A DNA stretch of 64,000 nt from Lentzea alba. Lineage in GTDB: Bacteria; Actinomycetota; Actinomycetes; Mycobacteriales; Pseudonocardiaceae. Where the stretch lies: assembly GCF_011067745.1 (NCBI RefSeq), contig NZ_JAAMPJ010000014.1, positions 124,001-188,000 of the forward strand, written 5' to 3'. Numbering within the stretch: position 1 is the stretch's first letter; each line of letters begins with the position of its first letter. Positions 24,488-34,245 of this stretch are shown here, in pieces. The position numbers and the translations under genes were made by a program. The notes below the pieces were generated by a model. It was not told the origin of the DNA. It searched no databases and was given only the letters and a program-made list of their open reading frames with translations.

Positions 24488-25525
24488 GTGAACATCGAAC
24501 TGGTCGAGTACGACGCTGCGTGGCCGGGTTTGTACGAGCGTGAGAGGGAGCGGATTCTCGCTGTGCTGCCGGGTGCGGACCTGGAGCACGTGGGGTCGAC
24601 GTCGGTGCCGGGGTTGTGTGCGAAGCCGGTGATCGACTTGATGCTGGTGGTGGACGACCCGAAGGACGAGGCGTCGTACGTGCCGGCGCTGGAGGCCGCC
24701 GGGTACCGGGTGACGATCCGGGAGGACGACTGGCACGACCACCGGATCCTCAAGGGACCGGACACGAACATCAACCTGCATGTGTTCCCGCGTGGCTGTG
24801 CGCAGGTGCGGCGGCACGTGATCTTCCGGGACTGGTTGCGGGACAACGGGGACGACCGGGAGCTGTACGCGCGGACGAAGCGGGAGCTGGCCGCGCGGGA
24901 GTGGGAGCGGGTGCAGGACTACGCGGCGGCGAAGAACGAGGTCGTGCTGGAGATCCTCGAGCGGGCCTACGTGACGTGGCGGGCGGAGCCGGACGACGTG
25001 GAGTTCGTGACGGAGCACCCGCCGCACAACGCGCCGATCGTGTTGCAGGAGTACGACCCGGTGTGGCCGCAGTGGTATGCGGCGGAGGAGGCGAAGATCC
25101 GGGCGGCGCTGGGTGACGTGGTCGTGCGGGTGGAGCACTGCGGGTCGACGTCGGTGCCGGGGCTGGCGGCCAAGCCGTTGATCGACGTCCTGCTGGTGGT
25201 GCCGGACTCGGCCGATGAGGACGCCTATGTGCCGGCTCTCGTCGAAGCGGGCTACTACCTGCTGTTGCGGGAGCCGTCCTGGTACGGGCACCGGGTGCTG
25301 AAGGGCACGGTGCCGAACGTGAACCTGCACGTCTTCTCCCCTGCCTGCGAGGAGGTTGATCGGATGCTGGCCTTCCGCGACCGGCTGCGCACGCACCCGC
25401 GGGACCGGGCGGAGTACGAGGCGGCCAAGCGTGACCTGGCGGGTCGGACGTGGGAGCGGGTGCAGGACTACGCGGATGCGAAGACGCGGGTGGTGGAGCG
25501 GATCACCCTGCGGGCGCTGAGCTGA
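24488..25525 (+). CDS. Tandem double-domain GrpB (UPF0157) protein
   Basis: 345 residues made of two consecutive GrpB/nucleotidyltransferase-like domains of about 170 each. Both halves carry the same motifs: HVGSTSVPGLCAKPVIDLML and HCGSTSVPGLAAKPLIDVLL, HDHRILKGPDTNINLHVF and YGHRVLKGTVPNVNLHVF, and a closing WERVQDYA. The family is usually a single domain. GTG 24488 follows GAGGGGG, an excellent ribosome site. Function unknown; the nucleotidyltransferase fold suggests nucleotide transfer or CoA-related chemistry. It is convergent with, and overlaps, the AraC gene. Confidence 0.9.
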   Translation: MNIELVEYDAAWPGLYERERERILAVLPGADLEHVGSTSVPGLCAKPVIDLMLVVDDPKDEASYVPALEAAGYRVTIREDDWHDHRILKGPDTNINLHVFPRGCAQVRRHVIFRDWLRDNGDDRELYARTKRELAAREWERVQDYAAAKNEVVLEILERAYVTWRAEPDDVEFVTEHPPHNAPIVLQEYDPVWPQWYAAEEAKIRAALGDVVVRVEHCGSTSVPGLAAKPLIDVLLVVPDSADEDAYVPALVEAGYYLLLREPSWYGHRVLKGTVPNVNLHVFSPACEEVDRMLAFRDRLRTHPRDRAEYEAAKRDLAGRTWERVQDYADAKTRVVERITLRALS

Positions 25526-26474
25526 ACCGGCGCCGGTAGGCCGACGGGGTCAGGCCGGTTTCGCGGCGCATCAGGGCGCGGAGGTTGGCGGCGGTGCCGA
25601 GTCCGGTGCGGCGGGCGACGACGTCGAAGCGCTGCTCCCCCAGTTCGATCAGGCGGCAGGCGAGGGTGACGCGTTCGCCGGTGAGCCAGGCGAGCGGGGT
25701 GGTGCCGAGCTGGGCCTGGAAGCGGCGGTGCAGGGTCGCGGGGCTGACGGCGGCCTGTGCGGCGAGGTCGGCGACGGTGAGGGCGGTGTCGAGGTGTTGC
25801 TGGGCCCAGGCGAGTACGGGGGCCAGTGACTCGTCGGGCAGGTCGGGTACGGGGCGTTCGACGAACTGGCGTTGGCCGCCGTCGCGGTGGGCGGCGAAGA
25901 CGAGGCGGCGGCTGACGGCGTTGGCGATCTCGGCGCCGTGGTCGCGGCGGACGAGGTGCAGGCCGAGGTCGAGGGCGGCGGCGCTGCCGGCGGAGGTGAG
26001 GATGTCGCCGTCGTCGACGAAGAGCACGTCCGGTTCGAGTTGCACGGCTGGGAAGCGGGCGCGGAACTTCTCGGCCCACTGCCAGTGCGTGGTGGCGCGG
26101 CGGTCGTCGAGGACTCCGGCTTCGGCGAGGGTGAAGGCGCCGGTGCAGAAGCTGACGAGGCGGGTGCCGCGGACGTGGGCGTGACGGAGGGCGTCGAGCA
26201 CGTCCGGGCGGCGGGGTACGTCGAGGGTGGGGCGGCTGGGGATGATCAGGGTGTCGGCGGTGTCGGCGACGTGCAGGTCGGCCACGCCGGTGAGGGTGAA
26301 GAACCCGTCGCGCATGAGGGTGGCCGGTTCGGGTGTGCACAGCCGGAAGTCGTAGAGGTGGCCGCCGATCTCCGGGCGGTGCAGGCCGAAGATCTCGATC
26401 GCGCAGCCGAGCTCGAACGGGTTCGTGCTCTCTTCGACGATCACGACGATCCGGTGCGAGGATTCTTGCGACAT
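25503..26474 (-). CDS. GlxA family AraC-type transcriptional regulator
   Basis: 323 residues: N-terminal class-I glutamine-amidotransferase-like (DJ-1/PfpI) domain with the SFCTGAFTLAEAG nucleophile-elbow remnant, and a C-terminal AraC HTH pair (LTVADLAAQAAVSPATLHRRF and the second helix-turn-helix ending LTPSAYRRRF). Length and order match GlxA regulators. ATG 26474. The neighbouring divergent cupin gene at 26524 is a candidate target. Confidence 0.92.
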   Translation of the reverse strand: MSQESSHRIVVIVEESTNPFELGCAIEIFGLHRPEIGGHLYDFRLCTPEPATLMRDGFFTLTGVADLHVADTADTLIIPSRPTLDVPRRPDVLDALRHAHVRGTRLVSFCTGAFTLAEAGVLDDRRATTHWQWAEKFRARFPAVQLEPDVLFVDDGDILTSAGSAAALDLGLHLVRRDHGAEIANAVSRRLVFAAHRDGGQRQFVERPVPDLPDESLAPVLAWAQQHLDTALTVADLAAQAAVSPATLHRRFQAQLGTTPLAWLTGERVTLACRLIELGEQRFDVVARRTGLGTAANLRALMRRETGLTPSAYRRRFSSAPAG

Positions 26475-26523
26475 GTGCGATTCCTAGCACTCACGCCGGC
26501 CGTGCGGTAGAGGCGAGGCTGGG

Positions 26524-26919
26524 GTGGTGAACAGTGAACCCATCGCCCTCGACAAGGCCCTGGCCTCCTTCGACGTGCTGTGGAGCCCTCGCATCGTCAC
26601 GCGCGTCAACGACTACGACGTGCGGGTGACCAAGGTCGACGGCGACTACATCTGGCATGTCCACGACAACACCGACGAGTTCTTCCTGGTGCTCGACGGC
26701 GAACTGCACATCGCGTTGCGTGAGCCCGCCGGCGAACGCACGGTGGTTCTGCCCCAGGGCTCGGTTTTCACTGTGCCGCGAGGGATCTACCACAAGCCGT
26801 CCGCGCCCTCGGGTGCGCAGATCCTGTTGTTCGAACCCACCGGCACGCTGACAGTCGGCGACAGCCACGACGAGATCCCCGACCACGTCGACGCGACGAT
26901 CGGCCACGCCCTTCAGTGA
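26524..26919 (+). CDS. Cupin domain protein
   Basis: 131 residues. The cupin metal motif region is HVHDNTDEFFLVLDGEL (His-x-His ... Glu) and the second strand motif PRGIYHKPSAP supplies a further His. Single-domain cupins of this kind bind a metal and act as small enzymes or sensors. It starts 49 bp from the divergent GlxA-type regulator and is followed two bases later by a strong terminator. Two in-frame GTG codons (26524, 26527) compete as start. Confidence 0.85.
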   Translation: MVNSEPIALDKALASFDVLWSPRIVTRVNDYDVRVTKVDGDYIWHVHDNTDEFFLVLDGELHIALREPAGERTVVLPQGSVFTVPRGIYHKPSAPSGAQILLFEPTGTLTVGDSHDEIPDHVDATIGHALQ

Positions 26920-26920
26920 C

Positions 26921-26971
26921 GCACGCGGGGGCCTTTCGTACTGTGTGTCAGTACGAAAGGCCCCCGCGTGC
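26921..26971. terminator. Very strong bidirectional terminator (23-bp perfect stem)
   Basis: The left arm 26921-26943 pairs perfectly with the right arm 26949-26971 around a 5-nt loop TGTGT. It separates the convergent cupin gene (ends 26919) and VWA gene (ends 26984). Nineteen bases of its right arm recur exactly at 8734-8752. Confidence 0.9.
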
Positions 26972-26983
26972 GGTCCTAGCGGG

Positions 26984-29116
26984 TCAGCCCAGGCGACAGG
27001 CCGACAGGATGATCTCCTGGCCGAGCAGCGTGCGGACGCGGACGGCGTTCTGGATCAGCTGGCCGTTCGGCCCGGTCGCGGTCTCGTTGAGGTGCACGGT
27101 GGCGACGCCGGGGATGCCGATGGTGGCGGGGCCGGTGCCGATGGGCTGGCCGTTGAGCGTGCCGACCTTCGACGAGCCGGTGATGCCGTTCGCGTCACTC
27201 ACGCACGACGCTTCGATGGCGTTGAGCTTGATCGCGCCACCGAGCAGTGTGGCTCCCTCGACCCGTGCCGAGGCGACCGTGCGGCCGGTGTCCGGGTTGA
27301 GCGTGCAGTCGGCGTGCAGGGCGTTGACCGAGGCGAGGCCCAGCACGTTGACCGTGGCGACGGTCTTGTTCTCGTTGGGCGGGCACTGGGCGTGCGGGGT
27401 CTTCGCGACGTTGATCAGGCCCGAGGCACTCAGTGCCCACGCCTCGCCGCGCAGGTAGACGACGACCTTGACGACGGCGGTGGCGGAGTCGCCGTCGTCG
27501 TCGGTCACGGTGACCAGGACGTTGTGCGCGCCGAGCTGGGTGAACTTGTGCGCGGCGGTGCAGGTGCCGCTGCCGGCGCCCTGGGCGACGGTGCCGTTGG
27601 CGACCGGGGTGCCGTCGTCGTAGTTGAGCGTGCAGGTGTGCTTGTCGTTGGTGGCGATGTCGGTGAACGGCGCGGTGAAGTTCACCGTGGTGCCGCGGGT
27701 GACGAGCGTCTTGTCGGCGCTCAGCGTGGTCTTCGGTGCGACGTTGGTAAGCGTGAGGTCCGTGGTGGCGGCGACGGGCGGGTTGACGCCGTCGTTCGCC
27801 GTGAGGGTCAGGGTCCAGACGCCGTCATCGGTGCACTTGACCGTGGTGGTCTGCGCGGCCGCGTTGGCGAACGAGCAGGTGGCGCCCGCGTCGACGCCCG
27901 ACTTCGGGGTGGCGGTCCAGGTGGTGGTCAGCGCCGGGCCGTCGGGGTCGGTGACCTGGCCGGCGATGCCGACGTCGGTGCCTTCCTGCCCGGCGTACGG
28001 GCCGCCGGGTTTCACGACCGGTGGGGCGTTGACCTTGACGGTGGTGCATTCGGTGACGCTGCCGTTGCCGCCGCCGTCGGTGCCGTGCGCGGTGACGCAC
28101 AGCTCGTGCGTGCCCGCTGCGAGAGGCGGGGTGTCGACGGTGTAGCCGACCTCGGCGGGACCGTCCTGCGGCAGGCCGGGCGTGATCGAGGTGATCGGGA
28201 TGTCCGCGCCGTTGTTCACCTTCAGCGTGAGCTGGGTGAGCTTGGAGGCGATGACACCGGGCACGACGTCGGGCAGCTGGGAGACGTCCGGGACCTCGGT
28301 GCAGGTGCCGCCGGTGGTCTGGGCGATCTTGCGCAGCGAGCCCTGCAGGCCGGGGTTGTCACAGGCCGCGGCGTTGGACACGGCGAAGGTGAAGATCTTG
28401 ATGCCGGCGTTGGCGGCCTGCTGCAGCGCGGCGTCGACGGTGCCGGGGCCGTTGGACTCGCCGTCGGAGAAGAAGACCATCAGCTTGCGCGGTTGCGGTG
28501 CCGCGGTGGCCGAGGAGATGCCGGCGTTCAGGCCACCGACGAAGTTCGTGGTGTTGCCGGCGTTGCGGGGCGTGAAGAGGTTCACTCCGCCGCCGAAGAA
28601 CGCGCTGGCGAGCGCTTCGGGGACGTCCTTCGTGCCGTTGCCGTTGCCGTCGGCACCGGGTGCGACGACCTTCTGGTCACCCGCGGCGGGGCTGACGTCG
28701 ACGGTCTGGCCGTTCTCGCCGAACACGGCGGCGCCGGTGTTGCCGACGACGGTGTTGGGGACGGCGGCCTTGGCGTGCAACGCCTTCGCGGCGGCGATCT
28801 CGCAGTCGAGGATCGTGGCCGGGTTGCCGTCGCCGTTCTGGTCGCCGCCACAGCCGGCGGCGACGCTGCCCTGGGTGGAGCCGGACACGTCCAGCACGTA
28901 GGTCAGCGCCGTGTCGACGACCGCGACGCCGGTGCCGATGGAGGCCTTGCCGGTGACGGTGACCGGGCCCGGCACCACGACGGAGTTGTCCGCGGGGCTG
29001 GTGATGGTCACGCCGATGCTGGTGCCGCCGGGCAGGTTTCCGGCGGCCGCGTGTGCAGGGATCGCGAGTGCCACGGTGGTCACCAGCGCGGTGCCGACCG
29101 TGATCATGGGTCTCAT
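26984..29116 (-). CDS. Secreted VWA-domain protein with PKD-like repeats
   Basis: 710 residues. A signal peptide (MRPMITVGTALVTTVALAIP then AHA-A) is followed by a short Ig-like region, then a von Willebrand factor A domain with MIDAS D76-x-S-x-S (DVSGST) and VFFSDGESN. A cysteine-containing CDN motif follows, then PKD-type domains (PPVVKPGGPYAGQEGTDVGI, and NVAPKTTLSADK onward with VTVTDDDGDSA), and a C-terminal choice-of-anchor-like region rich in paired cysteines. It should bind metal-dependent ligands outside the cell, perhaps in adhesion. Divergent from the SARP gene. Confidence 0.88.
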   Translation of the reverse strand: MRPMITVGTALVTTVALAIPAHAAAGNLPGGTSIGVTITSPADNSVVVPGPVTVTGKASIGTGVAVVDTALTYVLDVSGSTQGSVAAGCGGDQNGDGNPATILDCEIAAAKALHAKAAVPNTVVGNTGAAVFGENGQTVDVSPAAGDQKVVAPGADGNGNGTKDVPEALASAFFGGGVNLFTPRNAGNTTNFVGGLNAGISSATAAPQPRKLMVFFSDGESNGPGTVDAALQQAANAGIKIFTFAVSNAAACDNPGLQGSLRKIAQTTGGTCTEVPDVSQLPDVVPGVIASKLTQLTLKVNNGADIPITSITPGLPQDGPAEVGYTVDTPPLAAGTHELCVTAHGTDGGGNGSVTECTTVKVNAPPVVKPGGPYAGQEGTDVGIAGQVTDPDGPALTTTWTATPKSGVDAGATCSFANAAAQTTTVKCTDDGVWTLTLTANDGVNPPVAATTDLTLTNVAPKTTLSADKTLVTRGTTVNFTAPFTDIATNDKHTCTLNYDDGTPVANGTVAQGAGSGTCTAAHKFTQLGAHNVLVTVTDDDGDSATAVVKVVVYLRGEAWALSASGLINVAKTPHAQCPPNENKTVATVNVLGLASVNALHADCTLNPDTGRTVASARVEGATLLGGAIKLNAIEASCVSDANGITGSSKVGTLNGQPIGTGPATIGIPGVATVHLNETATGPNGQLIQNAVRVRTLLGQEIILSACRLG

Positions 29117-29281
29117 GCTGTGCCTTCTCCGCTCGTGAGATTCGTCCCCGACCGAACGGAAGGAGACCGCAGGTGGCGGAGCTGATACGCGGTGTCACTG
29201 AAATGCATCGATAGTCGACCTATTCGGCGCAGTCCGGGTTCCGGCCTCGTGGATCTTGTGACTCGGGAACAATCACGTCTC

Positions 29282-32017
29282 GTGAGGTTCGGGGTGCTCG
29301 GTCCGGTGCTGGTCGACGGTGTGGAGGTCGCGGCGCCCCGGCAGCGCGCGCTGCTGGCGATGCTCGCGCTCGACGCTGGGCGGATCGTGGGGCACGACCA
29401 GCTGATCGGCGGCTTGTACTCCTCGCCTCCCGCAGGTGCGGCCAACGCCCTGCAGTCCCAGGTCTCCCGGCTGCGCCGGACGGTGCCGGGGTTGGTGATC
29501 GAGCATCACCCGGCCGGATATCGGCTGGTCGCGGCACCTGCCGAGGTGGATGTGCTGCTGTGCCTGGAGCTGCTCGGCGCCGGGCGGGGGGCGGAGGCGT
29601 TGCGGTTGTGGCGTGGCCCGGCGTTGGCCGACGTCGACGCGCCGTTCGTGGACGAGGCGCGGCGGCGGCTGACGGAAGTGTTCATCAAGTGCGCACTTTC
29701 CGGCGGGACCCAGAACGACCTCCGAGGGTTGGTTTCCGAGCACCCGCTGCGGGAGGACGTCCGGGCCGCGTTGATGCGGTCGCTGTACCGCGACGGACGG
29801 CAGACCGAGGCGCTCGAAGTGTTCGCCGAGGGCCGTGCGCTGCTGGCCGAGGAGCTCGGCGTCGACCCCTCCCCCGATCTGGCCGCGGCGCATCTGGAGG
29901 TGCTGCGGGCCGAGGCGCCGCACCGGGGTGTGCCCGCGCAGCTCACCAGCTTCGTCGGACGGGACGAGGACCTGCGTCGCGTGGCCAAGTGGCTGCAGGA
30001 CAACCGGCTCGTCACGCTCATCGGGCCCGGTGGCACCGGCAAGACCCGCCTCGCCGTCGAAGTCGCCCATCGCGAACCCGGTGAGGTGGCGTTCGTCGAC
30101 CTCACCGCCACCGCCGATGTCGCGCGGGCGTTGCTGGACGGCGTCGGTGCGCGGGAGGCCGGGCTGCTGTCGGCGGGGCCCGCCAGTGATCCGGTCAGCG
30201 TCGAGGAACGGTTGCGGGCGGCGCTGACCGCACGCGAGGTGGTACTGGTCGTCGACAACTGCGAGCACGTGATCGACGAGGCCGCGCGGGTGCTGGGCGG
30301 TGTCCTGTCGGCGTGCCCGGACGTGCGGGTGCTCGCGACGAGCCGGGAACCGCTGGGGATCACCGGGGAGACGTTGAGCCCGGTCACCGCGTTGGACGAC
30401 GAGGCGGCCGTTCAGCTGTTCCGCGACCGGGCGCAGGCCGTGAAGCCGGGGTTCACCGCGGATCAGGACGTGATCGCGGAGGTGTGCCGGCGGCTCGACG
30501 GGATCGCTTTGGCCATCGAGCTCGCGGCGGCGCGGGTGCGGTCGTTGCCGATCGGTGAGATCACGGCGCGGCTGGACGACCGGTTCCGGTTGCTCTCGCG
30601 CGGCAGTCGCACCGCCGCGCCCCGGCACCGCACGCTGCACGCCGTCGTGGAGTGGAGCTGGGACCTGCTCACCGACGCCGAACGCGACCTCGCCGCGCGG
30701 TTCACGGTGTTCTCCGGCGGCGCGGATCTGGCCGCGGTCACGGACATCACCGGTTCCGACGTCGACACGCTCACGTCGTTGGCGGACAAGTCACTGGTCG
30801 AGGTGGCCGACGACCGGTACCGGATGCTCGACACGATCCGCGCGTTCTGCGCCGGGCACGCACCGGATCTGCGGGAGCGGCACGCCCGCTGGTTCCTCAC
30901 CCTCGCCCAGGAGACCGAACCGCATCTGCGGGCGCACGAGCAGGTGCGGTGGATCGAGCGGCTGGCCGCTGACCACCACAACCTCGTCGCCGCCGTCGCG
31001 TGGGCGACCGGGAACTCCGTCGAGCTCGCGCTGGAGCTGGTGGCGGCGCTGGCGACCTACTACTGGTTCCGGGGTCTGCGCACGGAGGCCGCGCAACAAG
31101 CCGACGCGGTGCTGCACGCGTGCGGCGAGACTCCGCCGGCGGGGCGCGAGCAGGAGTACGCGTTGTGCCTGCTGCTCGCGTGGCCCGTCGCGGCCGGCGA
31201 CCAGACCGCGCGGATCCGGCAGGCCGACTCGCTGCTGGGGTTGATGCGGGAGCCGCCGCGCTACCCGATCATGACCATGATGTGGGGCATGGCGCTCGGT
31301 GCGCCCGAGGCCGAGTCGCAGATGTGGCACCGCCGCAACCGGCTGCTGGGCACCGATCCGTGGAGTGCGGCGCTCGCCCTGGTCGGTGACGGTCTCGTGG
31401 CTCGCATGCAGGGTGACGTCGTGCGCGGTCAGGACTTTCTGCGGGCGGGCGCGGTGGCGTTCGAGCAGGTCGGTGACCGGTGGGGTGCGGCGCTGGCGCT
31501 CAACCAGCTCGGTGAGCTGGTCCTGTCGCAAGGCGATGCCGCGGGCGCGCTGGCCTGCGTCGAGCGGGCCCGCGGGCTGCTCGCCGAGCTCGGGTCCACC
31601 GAGGACACGGCCGAGGTGGTCACCGGACAGGCTCAGGCCAGGCTCGCGGCGGGTGACCTGGACGGGGCGCGGGCCGACTTCGACCTCGCGCTCGGCCTGG
31701 CCCGTCGCGCCGGAGCGTTGGTCGTGCAGGCGGGCGCCCATCTCGGCCTGGCGGAGCTGGCTCGGCTCACCGGCGAATACGTGGCCGCCCGGGCGCACTG
31801 CGACCAGGCGTGGGAGCTGACACCCGGCGGCTGGTACGGGCCGGACGAGATGCGCTGTCACATCGCGATGGAACGCGGCCGGATCGCTCGCGACGCGGGC
31901 GATCTCGACGAGGCACGAGCGTGTCTGGACGACGCGCTGCGACGGGCGCTGCGGCAGCGCAACCGCGTAACCGAGAACGCGGTGCGCGCGGAACTCGCCG
32001 CCCTAGCCGGGCCTTGA
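29282..32017 (+). CDS. SARP/AfsR-type regulator (BTAD + NB-ARC + TPR)
   Basis: 911 residues. The N-terminus is an OmpR-like winged helix (MRFGVLGPVLVDGVEVAAPR onward), then a bacterial transcriptional activation domain (about 80-220), an NB-ARC-type ATPase with Walker A GPGGTGKTR and Walker B VVLVVDNCEHV, and C-terminal TPR repeats. Such large SARPs control secondary metabolism or development. GTG 29282 gives the typical MRFGVLGPV start; GTG 29258 is possible. No biosynthetic cluster is seen in the window, so the target is elsewhere or is the divergent VWA gene. Confidence 0.88.
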   Translation: MRFGVLGPVLVDGVEVAAPRQRALLAMLALDAGRIVGHDQLIGGLYSSPPAGAANALQSQVSRLRRTVPGLVIEHHPAGYRLVAAPAEVDVLLCLELLGAGRGAEALRLWRGPALADVDAPFVDEARRRLTEVFIKCALSGGTQNDLRGLVSEHPLREDVRAALMRSLYRDGRQTEALEVFAEGRALLAEELGVDPSPDLAAAHLEVLRAEAPHRGVPAQLTSFVGRDEDLRRVAKWLQDNRLVTLIGPGGTGKTRLAVEVAHREPGEVAFVDLTATADVARALLDGVGAREAGLLSAGPASDPVSVEERLRAALTAREVVLVVDNCEHVIDEAARVLGGVLSACPDVRVLATSREPLGITGETLSPVTALDDEAAVQLFRDRAQAVKPGFTADQDVIAEVCRRLDGIALAIELAAARVRSLPIGEITARLDDRFRLLSRGSRTAAPRHRTLHAVVEWSWDLLTDAERDLAARFTVFSGGADLAAVTDITGSDVDTLTSLADKSLVEVADDRYRMLDTIRAFCAGHAPDLRERHARWFLTLAQETEPHLRAHEQVRWIERLAADHHNLVAAVAWATGNSVELALELVAALATYYWFRGLRTEAAQQADAVLHACGETPPAGREQEYALCLLLAWPVAAGDQTARIRQADSLLGLMREPPRYPIMTMMWGMALGAPEAESQMWHRRNRLLGTDPWSAALALVGDGLVARMQGDVVRGQDFLRAGAVAFEQVGDRWGAALALNQLGELVLSQGDAAGALACVERARGLLAELGSTEDTAEVVTGQAQARLAAGDLDGARADFDLALGLARRAGALVVQAGAHLGLAELARLTGEYVAARAHCDQAWELTPGGWYGPDEMRCHIAMERGRIARDAGDLDEARACLDDALRRALRQRNRVTENAVRAELAALAGP

Positions 32018-32699
32018 TCCGCCGCCACCACAACCACGGCGGCAGCCGGTGGTGGGCGATGAACGTCCACAGGTCGTCCTCGGCGACGTCGTCGGGGTGG
32101 CGGTGCAGCACCTCCAGGCACTCCCGCGACACCACGCCGTGCAGTCGCGCCACGTGCGCGAGGGCGGTGGCGCCCTGCCGGCGGACCTCGATGCGGTTGT
32201 GGTCCAACGCGCGGGCGACGCGGTGCAGCGCCACCCACGGGTCCGGATACGACAGGGCCAGGCCGATGACGGCGATGCCGACCATGTCCTCGCCGCGGTC
32301 GAACGCCGCGTCGACCTCCTCGGGCCGGGCGGTGCCCATCAACGCCGAGTAGCTGCGCCAGTCCATGCCATCCCCACGCATCGCCCGGTCCAGCAGGAAC
32401 CGTTGCCTGCCGTCGGAACGCTCCCCCGTGCGTTCCCAGTCCGCGGCTAAGTAGCGCCACACCGCCGCGGTGTCCGCGCGTGAGGTCGAGGCCAGGATCC
32501 GGCACAGTTCCAAGACGTGCCCTGGCTCGCTGGCCTCGGCGAGTTCGCCCAGCACTCCGGGCGGGCGGCCCAGGTCGTTCCACGCCAGCCAGGCCAGCGT
32601 CGGCACCTCGTCCACGTCCACCCAGCCGTCGGCCCCGCCCCGCCCGATCTCGGCAGGCGTCAGCGAGGCCCGATACCGGGCGTGTTCGATCGGGATCAC
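31767..32699 (-). CDS. HEAT-repeat-like protein with abnormal C-terminus
   Basis: 311 codons from GTG 32699, which begins one base after the stop of the ABC ATPase gene. The first ~230 residues look real (LPPWLWWRRIKARLGRR near their end; helical, HEAT-like, with VRRQGATALAHVARLHG). The last ~80 codons are a run of Arg/Ala/Pro produced by reading opposite the 3' end of the SARP gene (250 bp overlap). The natural stop was probably lost by mutation, so the C-terminus is suspect. Function unknown. Confidence 0.6.
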   Translation of the reverse strand: MIPIEHARYRASLTPAEIGRGGADGWVDVDEVPTLAWLAWNDLGRPPGVLGELAEASEPGHVLELCRILASTSRADTAAVWRYLAADWERTGERSDGRQRFLLDRAMRGDGMDWRSYSALMGTARPEEVDAAFDRGEDMVGIAVIGLALSYPDPWVALHRVARALDHNRIEVRRQGATALAHVARLHGVVSRECLEVLHRHPDDVAEDDLWTFIAHHRLPPWLWWRRIKARLGRRVPRAPRSRLRGCAAAAPVAARRPDTLVPRRDRPRRERSGRVPSRCDSASRPARTSRRVSAPTPGRSAPGRPRIRR

Positions 32700-32700
32700 G

Positions 32701-34236
32701 TCAGACCTGAGGCACCGCGCGCAGCAAGGCGCGGGTGTAGTCATGAGTGGGGTTGAGCAGCACTTGTTCCACCGAGCCTTGTTCCACGATCTTCCCCTGA
32801 TGCATCACCGCGACCCGATCGGCGATCTGCCACGCCAGCCCGAGGTCGTGCGTGATGATCAATGAAGCAAGGCCCAGCTCGCGCCGCAACCGGAGCAGCA
32901 ACGCCACGATCTCCCCGCGCACCGAGGCGTCCAGCGACGCGACGGGCTCGTCGGCCACCAGCAGACGGGGTTGCAGCACCAGGGCACCGGCGATCACCAC
33001 CCGCTGTTGCTGACCCCCGGACAGCTCGTGCGGCAACGCCTCCAGATACAGGCTCGCCGGACGCAGTTCCGCCCGTTCCACAGCGGCTGTGACCTGCGAT
33101 TCCTCATCGTCGGCGAGGCCGTGGACACGTAGTCCCTCGGCGACCGCGTCGTGCACTGTGTGCCGCGGGTTCAGGGCGCTCGCGGGGTCCTGCAACACGA
33201 GCTGCACCTGGCGGCGGAAGGCCTTGAGCGCCTTGCCCTTGCGAGGCACCTCGACACCGTCGAAGATCACCCGACCGGAGGACGGTGTCCGCAGCCCCAT
33301 TATGGTACGGGCTAGTGTCGTTTTGCCGGAGCCGGACTGCCCGACCAGCGCCACGATCTCGCCCCGCCCGATCGTCAGATCCACCCCGTCGACCGCGCGC
33401 GTGCGGCCGTAGTCCACCGCCAGGTCCCGGACCTCGAGCAGCGGCTGTGGTTCGGGCGCCGGTTCGGCCCAGCGGTGGGCCGGATCGCCGATCACCGGGA
33501 ACGCCGCCGTCAGCGCCGCCGTGTGCGGGTGCCGGGGGTTCGCGATCACCTCGCGAGTGCGGCCGCGTTCCACCAGTTCGCCGCGGTGCATCACCGCCAG
33601 GTCGTCACACGTCTCGGCGAGCACCGACAGGTCGTGGCTGATCATCAGCAGCCCGAGGTCCTGCTCGGCGACCAGGCGTTTCAGCACCCCCAGCACCTGG
33701 GCCTGCACCACCACGTCCAGCGCCGTCGTCGGCTCGTCCGCGATGACCAGCCGCGGCCCGCACGCCAGCGCCATCGCGATCATCACCCGCTGCTTCTGCC
33801 CGCCCGACAGCTCGTGCGGATACGCCCGCGCCTTGCCCAGCGGCAGCTCGACCTGCTCCAGCAACTCACCGACGCTGCCACCGGTGCCGTGCAGGCGCAT
33901 CGGCTCGGCGATCTGCTCACCGACACGCTGCACCGGGTTGAGCGAGTGCATCGCGCCCTGGAACACGATCGACGCCGACGCCCACCGCACCGCCCGCAAC
34001 CGGCCCCACGACATCGTCCGCACGTCGTCGCCGTCGAGCAGGATCTCGCCCTCGACGTGGGCGGTCCTGGGCAGCAACCGCAGCACCGACATCGCCACCG
34101 TCGACTTGCCCGACCCCGACTCGCCCGCCAGCCCCAGCGTCTGGCCGGGCTCGAGCGCCAGGTTCACGTCGTGGACGACGCGTTTGTGTCCGTAATGGAC
34201 GGAGAGGTTCTTCAGCTCCAGGCTGGGTTTGATCAT
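32701..34236 (-). CDS. Peptide ABC transporter ATPase, two fused nucleotide-binding domains (Dpp/Opp type)
   Basis: 511 residues: two complete ABC cassettes in one chain. Domain 1 has Walker A GESGSGKST, signature LSGGQKQR and Walker B LVIADEPT; domain 2 has GQSGSGKTT, LSGGQQQR and LLVADEPV. It energises the two permeases encoded next. The fusion replaces the usual DppD/DppF pair, an arrangement common in actinobacteria. It precedes the HEAT-like gene with no gap. Confidence 0.95.
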   Translation of the reverse strand: MIKPSLELKNLSVHYGHKRVVHDVNLALEPGQTLGLAGESGSGKSTVAMSVLRLLPRTAHVEGEILLDGDDVRTMSWGRLRAVRWASASIVFQGAMHSLNPVQRVGEQIAEPMRLHGTGGSVGELLEQVELPLGKARAYPHELSGGQKQRVMIAMALACGPRLVIADEPTTALDVVVQAQVLGVLKRLVAEQDLGLLMISHDLSVLAETCDDLAVMHRGELVERGRTREVIANPRHPHTAALTAAFPVIGDPAHRWAEPAPEPQPLLEVRDLAVDYGRTRAVDGVDLTIGRGEIVALVGQSGSGKTTLARTIMGLRTPSSGRVIFDGVEVPRKGKALKAFRRQVQLVLQDPASALNPRHTVHDAVAEGLRVHGLADDEESQVTAAVERAELRPASLYLEALPHELSGGQQQRVVIAGALVLQPRLLVADEPVASLDASVRGEIVALLLRLRRELGLASLIITHDLGLAWQIADRVAVMHQGKIVEQGSVEQVLLNPTHDYTRALLRAVPQV

Positions 34237-34245
34237 ATTGGCCGG

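Noticed and set aside
29273-30640. 455-codon minus ORF within the SARP gene.
   Set aside because: His/Arg/Pro-rich antisense shadow without motifs.
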